A stretch of 64,000 bases of DNA from JAIPAN01 sp040403555 (GCA_040403555.1 JBBAKN010000001.1:1-64000); one strand, 5' to 3'. Counted from the stretch's first letter, positions 1 to 8,554 are shown. The notes: generated from the sequence alone by a model not told the origin. Numbers and translations are program-made.

Positions 1-105
1 CTCTGAAACCCTTTATTAATAGGGCTTTACATTTTAGCTTAACAATTTGTATCGGTAAATAAGTTTCCTCATTTTTTTGCATATTTAATTAACTCATTTT
101 TTTCT
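1..105. other. Window edge and 5' region of the galactanase gene
   Basis: The first 105 bases are AT-rich. Short open frames entering from the left edge close within about 60 bases, so the tail of an upstream gene may be present, but it is too short to identify. I see no clear TAnnTTTG promoter box, hairpin or RNA gene here. Confidence 0.4.
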
Positions 106-1239
106 ATGCGCTTACATATCATTATTTTACTAGTACTTACTAGCTCTGTTTTACATTCTTGTTCAAAAAAAACGAATACCACTGCTATAGCTTCTTCACC
201 AGAAATGTATTTAGGCGCTGATTTATCGTATATCAACGAAATAGAAAATTGTGGTGCCCAATATCGTCAGAATGGACAAAACATAGAACCATATGCACTT
301 TTTGCTGCAAAAGGCTGTAATTTGGTAAGGCTCAGGTTGTGGCACAATCCCACCTGGAGTGGTTTTTCTAATTATGCCGATGTGAAACGAAGCATGCAAC
401 GGGCAAAAGCTAAAAATATGCCCGTATTACTAGATTTTCATTATTCTGATACCTGGGCTGATCCCGGAAATCAAGCCATACCCGCAGCTTGGGCAAGTAT
501 TACAAACGTAACAACCTTAGGCGATAGCGTGTATAATTATACCCTAAATACGTTATTGAAATTAGCCTCTGAAAATTTAACACCCAGCATCGTTCAGGTT
601 GGAAACGAAATAAATAGTGAAGTGCTGCAACCTGCTGGGCAACCCAAATATTCTATTAATTGGATCCGAAATGCGCAATTAATTAATCGAGGCATTCAAG
701 GTGTACGCGAAGCTTCTCGTAGATTAAATAAAAATATTGAGGTGATGCTGCACATTGCACAACCCGAAAACGCATTATGGTGGTTCCAACAGGCATCAGC
801 TAATTTAATTAGCGATTACGATTGGATTGGGGTTTCGTATTATCCCCTTTGGTCGACCACTTCTCTTACGAACCTACCCGGAACCATTCAAACTTTAATA
901 AATACCTACCGTAAAAAAGTCATGATTGTAGAAACGGCTTACCCCTATACTCTGCAAAATGCCGATGGTTCGACTAATATTTTAGGTCAAACAGCCTTAT
1001 TAAGTGGGTATCCGGCTACACCAGAGGGGCAGAAAAATTACATGATTCAATTGGTGAAACAAACACTAGCTGGTGGAGGAAAGGGTGTGGTGTATTGGGA
1101 ACCTGCTTGGGTAGCCAATACCTGTACTACGCCATGGGCTACGGGTTCGGCCTGGGATAATGCCACTTTTTTTAATAGCCAAAATCAAAACGAGGCATTG
1201 CCTGTTTTCGATTTTTTCAATCAAACGAATTATAGATAA
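106..1239 (+). CDS. Arabinogalactan endo-beta-1,4-galactanase, GH53 lipoprotein
   Basis: A secreted glycoside hydrolase of family 53, which cuts beta-1,4-galactan side chains of pectin-type polysaccharide. The protein is 377 aa. Residues 1-19 form a lipoprotein signal with a hydrophobic core and lipobox LHSC (Cys19), so it is probably anchored in the outer membrane or periplasm. The GH53 barrel starts at about residue 35 (LGADLSYINEIE). The VRLRLWHNP segment near 74-82 and DFHYSDTWADPG near 110-121 are typical of the family. The likely acid/base is Glu168 in VGNEIN and the nucleophile is Glu276 in IVETAYPYT, as expected for a clan GH-A enzyme. Its stop is two bases before galK, so the two are probably co-transcribed and act in order: polymer cleavage, then galactose phosphorylation. 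Length is normal for the family. Family assignment is secure; the exact substrate is inferred. Confidence 0.93.
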   Translation: MRLHIIILLVLTSSVLHSCSKKTNTTAIASSPEMYLGADLSYINEIENCGAQYRQNGQNIEPYALFAAKGCNLVRLRLWHNPTWSGFSNYADVKRSMQRAKAKNMPVLLDFHYSDTWADPGNQAIPAAWASITNVTTLGDSVYNYTLNTLLKLASENLTPSIVQVGNEINSEVLQPAGQPKYSINWIRNAQLINRGIQGVREASRRLNKNIEVMLHIAQPENALWWFQQASANLISDYDWIGVSYYPLWSTTSLTNLPGTIQTLINTYRKKVMIVETAYPYTLQNADGSTNILGQTALLSGYPATPEGQKNYMIQLVKQTLAGGGKGVVYWEPAWVANTCTTPWATGSAWDNATFFNSQNQNEALPVFDFFNQTNYR

Positions 1240-1241
1240 AA

Positions 1242-2396
1242 ATGAGTGCATTAACCGAAAAAGTAGTTTCAGCCTTTCATCAAACTTTTCAAAGCGAACC
1301 AAGCTATACCATTTTATCTCCAGGCCGAATTAATATTATTGGAGAGCACGTAGATTATAACGACGGTTTTGTATTGCCGGCAGCCATTAATAAATATGTT
1401 TGTTTTGCCATTGCCGAGAGCGAAACTAGCCAATGTACCTTCCTAGCACTTGATTTAGATAAAAGTTACACATTTGATTTAAATACAGACCTAGCTCCCG
1501 TTGAAGAGATGTGGGTAAACTATATTTTAGGTGTGATAGCGCCTTTAAAAAATAAATTAAAAGGTTTTAACCTAGCATTTAGCAGTACCATTCCCATGGG
1601 TTCTGGCTTATCTTCATCGGCGGCGGTAGAATGTGGAGTTGCTTTTGCATTAAATACGCTATTTGATTTAGGCCTTAGCAAAGAGCAATTGGTAAAATTA
1701 GGTCAACAAGCAGAACATACTTTTGTAGGCGTAAAATGTGGTATTATGGATCAGTTTGCCAGTGTTTTTGGTAAAACTAATCAAGTACTTAAGTTAGATT
1801 GTTCTACGCTTACATATCAGTATTACCCAGCAAACCTTGGCGATTATTGTTTGGTGTTGATAGATAGTAAAGTAAAACATACCCACTTAACATCTGGTTA
1901 TAATACTCGAAGAGAAGAGGTGGAAACCGGTTTACAAATTATAAAATATGCTTTTCCGGAAATAAACACGTACAGAGATTGTACTCTTGAGCAAGTGGAG
2001 AGAGTAAAAGATAGGTTGGGTGAAACCCGCTATAAACGTTGTTCTTACGTGGTTAAAGAAATTAATCGCGTAGGTGAAGCTGTACAAGCATTATTAAGCA
2101 ACGACTTTGAAACCCTTGGTAAATTGATGAACGCCACTCATGAAGGTCTTTCTGCAGACTACGAAGTCAGTTGTGATGAGTTAGACTTTTTGGTAGCTCA
2201 AGCCCAAAATATACCCGATGTTTTGGGTGCCCGTATGATGGGAGGTGGCTTTGGAGGCTGTACCATTAATTTAATGAAACAATCGGCTTTATTAAAACTT
2301 GAAGATGAGATTCAATTTGCTTATAAAGAACGTTTTGGAATAGATTTAGAGGTTTATAAAGTGGCTATTTCGGAAGGAACACATCTGTATAATTAA
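1242..2396 (+). CDS. galK: Galactokinase
   Basis: Phosphorylates galactose with ATP to galactose-1-phosphate, the first step of the Leloir pathway, in the cytoplasm. The 384-aa length is normal. The three GHMP-kinase motifs are present. The galactokinase signature SPGRINIIGEHVDYNDG is near 26-42 with Glu35, His36, Asp38 and Tyr39 contacting sugar. The ATP loop PMGSGLSSSAAV is near 118-129, and GGGFGGCTINL is near the C-terminus. The likely catalytic base is Asp170 in GIMDQF. The ATG lies two bases after the GH53 stop, so the pair reads as one operon for galactan or galactose use. No galT, galE or transporter is in the window; they may lie to the left. A 277-bp AT-rich gap follows. Confidence 0.97.
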   Translation: MSALTEKVVSAFHQTFQSEPSYTILSPGRINIIGEHVDYNDGFVLPAAINKYVCFAIAESETSQCTFLALDLDKSYTFDLNTDLAPVEEMWVNYILGVIAPLKNKLKGFNLAFSSTIPMGSGLSSSAAVECGVAFALNTLFDLGLSKEQLVKLGQQAEHTFVGVKCGIMDQFASVFGKTNQVLKLDCSTLTYQYYPANLGDYCLVLIDSKVKHTHLTSGYNTRREEVETGLQIIKYAFPEINTYRDCTLEQVERVKDRLGETRYKRCSYVVKEINRVGEAVQALLSNDFETLGKLMNATHEGLSADYEVSCDELDFLVAQAQNIPDVLGARMMGGGFGGCTINLMKQSALLKLEDEIQFAYKERFGIDLEVYKVAISEGTHLYN

Positions 2397-2673
2397 AAAT
2401 ATTTAGGCAGTTTAAAACACTTCTGTAAATAAATTTAAAATTGCTGTTTTCAACAATTTAATATTCAAAAAACCTATATAAAGTATATTCAGTTCATTTT
2501 TTTTGTAAAATGTTGATAATTATACCAAATCTATCCATTCAATAACTATGTGTTTTTAAAAAATTATTGTTTATTTTTATTTAAACCTAAATAAAGTGGT
2601 AGCAAGACCATCTCAAAAAATCTGGGCGTTTCCGAAAAGCCATACGAGTAGGACTTAACCAAAAATAAACATT
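2397..2673. promoter_or_regulatory. Intergenic region upstream of rhodopsin
   Basis: A 277-bp gap without a plausible gene. Positions 2397-2595 are very AT-rich with long A and T runs. From about 2597 to 2660 the composition becomes more mixed just before the rhodopsin ATG, which fits a transcribed leader. I find no exact TAnnTTTG box; a near match with final A lies around 2574-2581. The rhodopsin promoter is presumably here because galK ends before it, but its position is not resolved. Confidence 0.4.
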
Positions 2674-3393
2674 ATGTCAAATCTTTTATTAGATGCTTCT
2701 ATGGTCATTTCTAATACTGACTATGTTGCTTTTACCTTTTTTATAGGCACCATGGCAATGATGGCTGCTGCTGTTTTCTTCTTTTTTGAAGTAGGAAACA
2801 CCACCCCAGAGTGGAGAACTTCTGTTCTTGTTTCTGGTATCATTACATTCATTGCAGCTGTACATTATTATTACATGAGAGGTTACAGTTTAGAAACTCA
2901 TTCATCACCGGTATTTTTCCGCTATGTAGATTGGATTTTAACAGTGCCTTTGATGTGTGTTGAATTTTATTTGATCACCAAAAAAGCAGGTGCTAAAACC
3001 AGCTTATTGTGGAAACTTATTTTTGCTTCGGTAATTATGTTAGTTACCGGATATTGGGGAGAGGCTGTTGCCAGAGACCAAGCTGCATTCTGGGGCTTAG
3101 TATCAGGTTTAGCTTATTTCTACATTGTGTATGAAGTATTTGCTGGTGAAGTGGCAAAACTTGCAAAAGCAAGTAACCCTGCTGTACAAAAAGCAGTAAA
3201 TGCTTTACTTAAATTTGTAATCATTGGATGGGCAATCTATCCAATTGGATACATGGCTGGTACTGCTCATGGACAATGGTATTCTTTTGTAAAAGATTTA
3301 CCACTTAACATGGATATTATTTACAACATTGGTGATGCGGTAAATAAAATCGGTTTTGGTTTAGTGATTTACTCACTTAGCCGTTCTAAGTAA
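2674..3393 (+). CDS. Proteorhodopsin-type light-driven proton pump (green-tuned, antenna-compatible)
   Basis: A 239-aa seven-helix microbial rhodopsin of the inner membrane. Helix C reads RYVDWILTVPLMCVEF at 83-98, giving the DTE triad Asp86, Thr90 and Glu97: the proton acceptor and donor pattern of outward H+ pumps, not the NDQ or NTQ triads of sodium and chloride pumps. Met94 is at the spectral-tuning site (105 in the gamma-proteobacterial reference), where Leu/Met predict green and Gln predicts blue absorption. His64 matches the helix-B histidine that partners the acceptor. Lys225 in DAVNKIGFG is the retinal Schiff-base lysine. In helix E, FWGLVSG places Gly141 nine residues before the tyrosine of the FYIVY motif, the site of Trp138 in bacteriorhodopsin and of the antenna-permitting Gly156 in xanthorhodopsin. 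There is no evident cleavable signal. A terminator follows, then the lycopene cyclase and blh. Pump function is secure; antenna use is inferred. Confidence 0.95.
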   Translation: MSNLLLDASMVISNTDYVAFTFFIGTMAMMAAAVFFFFEVGNTTPEWRTSVLVSGIITFIAAVHYYYMRGYSLETHSSPVFFRYVDWILTVPLMCVEFYLITKKAGAKTSLLWKLIFASVIMLVTGYWGEAVARDQAAFWGLVSGLAYFYIVYEVFAGEVAKLAKASNPAVQKAVNALLKFVIIGWAIYPIGYMAGTAHGQWYSFVKDLPLNMDIIYNIGDAVNKIGFGLVIYSLSRSK

Positions 3394-3414
3394 TTTTATC
3401 ATTTAGGTTTAACT

Positions 3415-3447
3415 TAAAGGTACTCGTATTTTACGAGTACCTTTTGT
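3415..3447 (+). terminator. Hairpin terminator between rhodopsin and lycopene cyclase
   Basis: An inverted repeat GGTACTCGTA / TACGAGTACC with a 3-base TTT loop, followed by TTTTGTTTTTT. It lies 25 bases after the rhodopsin stop and ends about 12 bases before the crtY ATG. It looks like a rho-independent terminator that would make most rhodopsin transcripts monocistronic, with crtY-blh expressed by read-through or from a promoter overlapping it. Confidence 0.85.
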
Positions 3448-3458
3448 TTTTTGTACAC

Positions 3459-4593
3459 ATGCACTACGATATCATTTTACTAGGAGCTGGATGCTCTTCT
3501 ATGCAATTACTACATGCCATGTTGCACACAAGTNNNNNNNNNNCGTATACTAATTCTTGAGAAAGAGCAAGATTTTCCTGAAAAATCATGGTGTTTTTGG
3601 TCTAGAAATGCTACAGAATACGATTCATTGGTATCTAAAAAATGGAATCAGATCGAATTTTTTACAGATAGTTATTCATTACATAAAGTCATAAATCCAT
3701 ATCAATATAAGTACATACACTCCCAAACATTTTTCGATTTTCACGTAGATTTAATCAATAAATCGGGAAATGTAGATTTCTTTAGAGAAGAGGTCTTAAG
3801 TGTTGATAGAAATGATCAGATCTTTACTGTAAAGACTACTAAAACAACGTATACAGCCGCTAAAGTATACTCCAGTATGTATACGAAAAGTGAATTGCAA
3901 AAAAATGAACTTTTACTGTGGCAACATTTTTATGGTTTTTTTATCAAAACAGAAAAGCCGGTATTCAATAAAGATGTGTTTAGAATGATGGATTTTAGAA
4001 TACCGCAAAGTGCTACAGGCAGTCATTTTATTTACATTCTTCCCTTTTCAGAAACCGAAGCTTTGGTTGAATTTACTGCGTTCTCATCGGTAGAAAGTTA
4101 TACAGATACAGAATACAAAGATTATTTAGCTACGTATATTAAAACACACTTTCCAACCAATTACCAAATTACCAGAATTGAGCGGGGTAAAATACCCATG
4201 ACAAACGCCCAACCCAATACCGACAATTTAGATGGAATAATTCCAATTGGAGGTAGGGCAGGTGCTATTAAACCAAGTACCGGTTACGCCTTTAATCGGA
4301 TTAGGAAAAATACACAAGCACTTTTTTCAGATGATTTCGGCAGCGTATCAGCTCCTTCTTTTAGCCAAAATAGATTCCAGCTTTACGATACACTATTACT
4401 TCAAATTATTAAAACTGATCCGCAAAAAATAAACTTGGTTATGGAACAGTTGTTTCGAAAAAATAACCCAACTACGATATTAAAGTTTTTAGATGAAGAG
4501 ACAACTATACTAGAAGATATTAGCATTTTTTCACGCTTGCCCATTCCATTATTTTTAAATCAATTAAAAAATTATGTAAAAAATCGGATATGA
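3459..4593 (+). CDS. crtY: Lycopene beta-cyclase (CrtY family), interrupted by an assembly gap
   Basis: Flavoprotein that closes the beta rings of lycopene to give beta-carotene, the substrate of the next gene. The start at 3459 gives MHYDIILLGAGCSSMQLLHAML, an FAD-binding N-terminus, up to 3533. Ten Ns follow at 3534-3543, then the frame resumes as RILILEKEQDF. With ten Ns the two parts are out of register by one base; a true gap length divisible by three would join them, so the Ns are a placeholder and this is not a real frameshift. Family marks downstream are SWCFWS, a MDFRI...FIYILPFSE...ALVEFTAFS block, GRAGAIKPSTGYAF and FQLYDTLLL. The last position of the dinucleotide-binding GxGxxG is Ser rather than Gly. 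The TGA overlaps the blh ATG (ATGA), showing translational coupling. Beta rather than other ring specificity is inferred from the Blh neighbour. Confidence 0.88.
3534..3543. other. Run of ten Ns (scaffold gap)
   Basis: Ten undetermined bases inside crtY, between codon 25 and the beta strand that follows the FAD-binding helix. A gap of 9, 12, 15 or similar length would keep the frame; ten does not. The gap length is therefore artificial. Confidence 0.97.
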
Positions 4594-5513
4594 GAATACG
4601 TATACTACTAATCGGTTTTTTATTGAGTATTTGCTCTTTAATACTAAATTTTACGCCTTTACAACAAACCTATCTGCTCTTTGTTGGCGTAGCTATCATC
4701 GGTATTCCGCATGGCTCTATTGATCATTATTTATACATGACTAACAATAAGCTTAGTGGATCATTTATACATTTCTTCAAATTTTTAACTCAATATATAG
4801 GTATTGGATTTATTTATGGGGCATTATGGTGGTTAAGCCCGGTAGTAGCGCTATTCATTTTTATAGGTATATCTGCTTTTCATTTTGGAGAATTAGATAC
4901 CTTGAATTTAGATTTTAAAAATAAAAAATTTGCCTATCTAGTTGCATTTACCTATGGTTTATTGTTTTTGTTGAATCTTTTGTTGTTTAATACCAAAGAT
5001 GTGTTGCCTATTATTCAATCATTTCCAGGCATTTCACTTACTAGTACAGAAATGCTCCAATCTAGTGGTTTATGGATACCCATCTTCCCCATAATATCGG
5101 TTATCATTTTCTTTATCGTTCTCCTTATTTCGCTCGAAAAAAGTGCATATTTTTCAAAAAAAACACTTATAAATCTGCTTTTTTTAGTCTTTTTGCAAGT
5201 CTTAATTTTTAGCATGCCATTAATTTTAGGCTTTGCCTTTTATTTTTGCGCTTGGCACGCTGTATTATCTTTTAACAGTATTTTAAAGCATTTAGAGTGG
5301 CGAACTAAATCACCCGTATTTGTGCTTAAAAAACTTATACCTACCAATTTAGCTGCTTGGTTATTTCTAGGCTCACTTATGTTTTACTTTAAATCAGATT
5401 TAAACAGATTAACAGCCATTTTATTTCTAGGTATTGCAGTGTTAACCGCTCCTCATATTGGTGTGATAAGTAGCATGTTGCAATCACAGAAAGTAAAAGA
5501 TAAGCCCATTTGA
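4590..5513 (+). CDS. blh: Beta-carotene 15,15'-dioxygenase, Brp/Blh family
   Basis: Integral membrane, iron-dependent oxygenase that splits beta-carotene into two retinals and so supplies the rhodopsin chromophore. The protein is 307 aa with about eight hydrophobic segments. Four conserved His expected to bind iron are visible: His41 in GIPHGSIDH, His98 in SAFHFGELD, His223 in CAWHAVLSF and His289 in TAPHIGVIS. It overlaps the crtY stop by ATGA, so the two are an operon. The rhodopsin, cyclase and cleavage enzyme together form a complete late retinal branch; the earlier carotenoid genes (crtE, crtB, crtI) are not in the window and must be elsewhere. About 58 AT-rich bases follow before the next gene, without a clear terminator. 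Confidence 0.95.
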   Translation: MRIRILLIGFLLSICSLILNFTPLQQTYLLFVGVAIIGIPHGSIDHYLYMTNNKLSGSFIHFFKFLTQYIGIGFIYGALWWLSPVVALFIFIGISAFHFGELDTLNLDFKNKKFAYLVAFTYGLLFLLNLLLFNTKDVLPIIQSFPGISLTSTEMLQSSGLWIPIFPIISVIIFFIVLLISLEKSAYFSKKTLINLLFLVFLQVLIFSMPLILGFAFYFCAWHAVLSFNSILKHLEWRTKSPVFVLKKLIPTNLAAWLFLGSLMFYFKSDLNRLTAILFLGIAVLTAPHIGVISSMLQSQKVKDKPI

Positions 5514-5571
5514 TTTTAATGTAACATTTAAAGTTTTAAAATTTTAAATTCCCAATCAAACGACATTTCTA

Positions 5572-7218
5572 ATGAAAAAAATCTTTTTAACTATTTTAAT
5601 ATTATTCGGTATATATGAGCATTCATTATGTCAAAAACCAGAAGGTTTCCCTCAAAAAGAATACCCTGTTAAATCGAAATTTCTTATAGAGACTAAGGAG
5701 GGTGTTGATATTAATAAGATTTCTGTAGGAGATAAAGTTGATTTTACCATTGTTAATTGTGAATACAACGGTAAACAATTAGCAATTGAAAGTGGATTTA
5801 ATATTAATGCTCAAATTTATAAAATTGAGAAACCTACTTTTTTTAAAAAAACCGGTAAAATTGAAATAGTAATTAGATCATTAGAATTTAGAGACAAAAT
5901 CAATATTTTATTGAATCAAATCATTGAGTTTCCAATTGATAAATCTTATCAATCTGCAATAATCGAAAGTGAAGTTATTCTGAACTCCAGGATATTGGTA
6001 GACATCGACTACAATAAAGTCATAAAAGGGTATTATGAGAATAGTTTTGCTTCAACAATTGATGAATTTATTTCTTCCAAAAAATTCAAATTTATTACAA
6101 CTAGTGGAGAATGGGCAGAAAAAAAAATCTATTCGGTTACTGATTCTTTAAATTATATAAATACCAATACTAAACATAAATACTATATAAATACTAGTGC
6201 AGATACATTTTCACCCCTATTAAAATTTAACAATGAATTTCTAAAAGCTTATAATCATATAGAAAAAGACAATGCATTTAGAGCACTCTTTAATTTACAT
6301 TATAATAAATCTTTGCCAAGGGAGCTAGCAAAAGAAATGACAAAAGGGTGGGAAGATTCACCTAAACCAGAAGAAAGAGTTAATACTTACCTAAAAAGCG
6401 AATATGAATATCTGCCGAAATCGGGTTTAATTTTATACAATACGCTAGGTGGTACATTCGGAAAAGATGCCTACAATATTTATATATATGTATTTCATCC
6501 AATTTTTGGTCCAGTAAAAATTTCAGAATCTACTACGGGTTTAAAACTTTTATTAAAACAGAAGATGGGTATTGATTTCTCGGTATTTAATAGTTCATTT
6601 GATTATTTCTATACGAAAGAAAAATATCCATACACCTACGGTAATACAATTTATTTCGAAACTTTAGATGGGAGCCACAGATTAGATGGGGATTGGGGTG
6701 AATGGGATGAATATGAGAAAAGAGCTAACTTTTATAAAATAACCGATTTTGATGTGAATAAACAATTCAAACTAGGTGAAAACCATATAACAATTGTAAA
6801 CGATAAAGAATATAAATATTATCCACCTTATGAGGAAAAGGAAGTTTTGTACAATTGTTGTAATTTATCTCGTTCAGATTTAATAAATCCCAACTACTAC
6901 TATTACAAAAAAGAACCATACGGAGAAATTTACAAATATACCTTGTTAAATAACTATTTCACGCCGTTAACGTATCCAAATTATTACGATGAAATTATTG
7001 AAGCAGAGAATAATTATTTCATTACAAAATTTAATGGAAAATATGGGGTAATTTGTATGAATCAGTCTAACATAGAAAAAAATAGCATCAAAATTTTCGA
7101 TAATAAATTTGATAAAATTGTATATCTAAAAAATGGAATATTTGAACTTAATTTAAATACTACTAAAGAATATGTTGATTTTAATGGTAATCTATTAATA
7201 AGAGAAATAAATGAATAA
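5572..7218 (+). CDS. Secreted protein of unknown function with a WG-repeat-like C-terminus
   Basis: A 548-aa protein I do not recognise. Residues 1-20 look like a Sec signal peptide ending near SLCQ, so it is exported, probably to the periplasm or outer membrane face. The body is rich in Lys, Asn, Tyr and Ile, with many aromatic residues between about 385 and 475. The C-terminal part (about 480-548) has the rhythm of WG-type repeats (KFNGKYGVICMNQ, then IFDNKFDKIVYLKNGIFEL), which often form beta-propeller-like binding surfaces. No catalytic motif is visible. It overlaps the following gene by 8 bases, so both are likely made together. The coding sequence is more AT-rich than the housekeeping genes around it, which hints at accessory or recently acquired DNA. 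Function unknown. Confidence 0.8.
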   Translation: MKKIFLTILILFGIYEHSLCQKPEGFPQKEYPVKSKFLIETKEGVDINKISVGDKVDFTIVNCEYNGKQLAIESGFNINAQIYKIEKPTFFKKTGKIEIVIRSLEFRDKINILLNQIIEFPIDKSYQSAIIESEVILNSRILVDIDYNKVIKGYYENSFASTIDEFISSKKFKFITTSGEWAEKKIYSVTDSLNYINTNTKHKYYINTSADTFSPLLKFNNEFLKAYNHIEKDNAFRALFNLHYNKSLPRELAKEMTKGWEDSPKPEERVNTYLKSEYEYLPKSGLILYNTLGGTFGKDAYNIYIYVFHPIFGPVKISESTTGLKLLLKQKMGIDFSVFNSSFDYFYTKEKYPYTYGNTIYFETLDGSHRLDGDWGEWDEYEKRANFYKITDFDVNKQFKLGENHITIVNDKEYKYYPPYEEKEVLYNCCNLSRSDLINPNYYYYKKEPYGEIYKYTLLNNYFTPLTYPNYYDEIIEAENNYFITKFNGKYGVICMNQSNIEKNSIKIFDNKFDKIVYLKNGIFELNLNTTKEYVDFNGNLLIREINE

Positions 7219-8554
7219 ACTGATTTTTCTGATTTTAACACTTACTCTTCCGGCTTCATTATTTGGACAAAGGCCAACACCTTCTCCAAAAATCACCAAC
7301 ATTTTAGACTCTTATCCAAATGAACTTTATGCTTCATTGCAAGGAGAGCATGAATTACTAGAAAGTGTGGGTAAAGAGAATGCGGGTTGGATTACTTTTG
7401 AGAATTTCAACTTTAAATTAACTGCCACATGGTCAAAAAAAGACAAAATGCTTGGTATGGGAACTGATCATCCAGGTCAAGCCTATTATAAAACCTCAGC
7501 AATTATAAAGGGGCAATATTCTATTGAAGAAATTAAAATAGATAACAAGCTAGATTATACTGAAAAAGACAAATATGGAGATCCGGTAAAGGTTATAAAA
7601 AGTGGGTTTATTTATGGGTATAAAATTTATTTTTCAGGCACTGACGAGAATGGTAAGTATTACAATTTTTGTAGTGATGTTGCTCAAGAGTATAAAAATG
7701 GATATATGTACAATTGGGTAGTAGGCAATTATACATGCGGAAAAGGTACCAATGAAATTGATTTAAGTTTTAATATTACAAAGTATTTTAAAGGTGATCC
7801 TGCCGCTTATAAAAAAGCTGAAGCGCTCAGGCTTGAATTGAAACGGAATGAAGAAATTGCATTGAAGAACGAAGAAAGAAAGAGAAAACAGGCAGAAGAA
7901 TTAAAATTGAAAATTAAATTAGAAAACGAAAATGCATTTTACAGCAAGTTTAATTGTATTATAAAAAGTGACAGATTTAAAAACCTAAAATATGACTCAA
8001 ATATAGACGTAATAGGATTACCAAAATATATTCGTTACCTAAAAAATGACACTTTGTTTTCGTTTCATGAGAACGATTCTGTTAGCTATGAGTTTAAGGA
8101 CACTAAGCTCATTTTCACACGTTCTGGAACTTCGTTTACAAGAGAAATTGTAAAAATCAGAGGCACTTGGAAGTGTGGGATTAATGAAAGTTTGATTTTT
8201 ACGGATGATTTTGAAAATTACTTAATAGAAAAGGATAAGATTAACAAAAAATCTGCTCAGATAAAAATGGATTTAGAAAATGAGAAAAAGCAACGAATTG
8301 CACTACTACCACAAAAGATTGATTTTAATAAATACTCGTATAAAGGATATATAATAATTATATCTTCGGTACTTAATGTGGATAGGCGACCCACCGAAAT
8401 GAAATGTATGTCAATTTTTAAGAATGATATCCAAGTGTCTGAATCTGACTATCCTTTCCTTCTATCATATATGGAATCATCATCAATTGGTTATTTAGAA
8501 GATCTTCGAACAAAAATTGAGACAGAGTTAATAAAACTTAACTTGAACAAGTAG
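7211..8554 (+). CDS. Secreted protein of unknown function with a charged coiled-coil segment
   Basis: A 447-aa protein I do not recognise. It starts with a signal peptide (MNKLIFLILTLTLPASLFGQ, cleavage near residue 20). Residues about 30-190 are beta-rich with several Tyr and Gly. Residues about 195-235 form a Lys/Glu-rich helical stretch, likely a coiled coil. The remainder is a mixed domain that includes GTWKCGINESLIFTDDFENY. A second charged helix lies around 345-360. No enzyme motif is visible. Its ATG sits inside the end of the preceding gene (8-base overlap), so the two secreted products are translationally coupled and may work as a pair. Low GC like its partner. The 119-bp gap after it shows no strong hairpin. 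Confidence 0.8.
   Translation: MNKLIFLILTLTLPASLFGQRPTPSPKITNILDSYPNELYASLQGEHELLESVGKENAGWITFENFNFKLTATWSKKDKMLGMGTDHPGQAYYKTSAIIKGQYSIEEIKIDNKLDYTEKDKYGDPVKVIKSGFIYGYKIYFSGTDENGKYYNFCSDVAQEYKNGYMYNWVVGNYTCGKGTNEIDLSFNITKYFKGDPAAYKKAEALRLELKRNEEIALKNEERKRKQAEELKLKIKLENENAFYSKFNCIIKSDRFKNLKYDSNIDVIGLPKYIRYLKNDTLFSFHENDSVSYEFKDTKLIFTRSGTSFTREIVKIRGTWKCGINESLIFTDDFENYLIEKDKINKKSAQIKMDLENEKKQRIALLPQKIDFNKYSYKGYIIIISSVLNVDRRPTEMKCMSIFKNDIQVSESDYPFLLSYMESSSIGYLEDLRTKIETELIKLNLNK

Noticed and set aside
2674..3393. Sodium- or chloride-pumping rhodopsin.
   Set aside because: The DTE triad with Asp86 and Glu97 is that of a proton pump; NDQ or NTQ is absent.
3514..3533. An ATG-led frame start just before the N gap (MPCCTQ...).
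   Set aside because: It is out of frame with the real FAD-binding N-terminus that begins at 3459; the apparent frame is an artefact of the ten-N gap.
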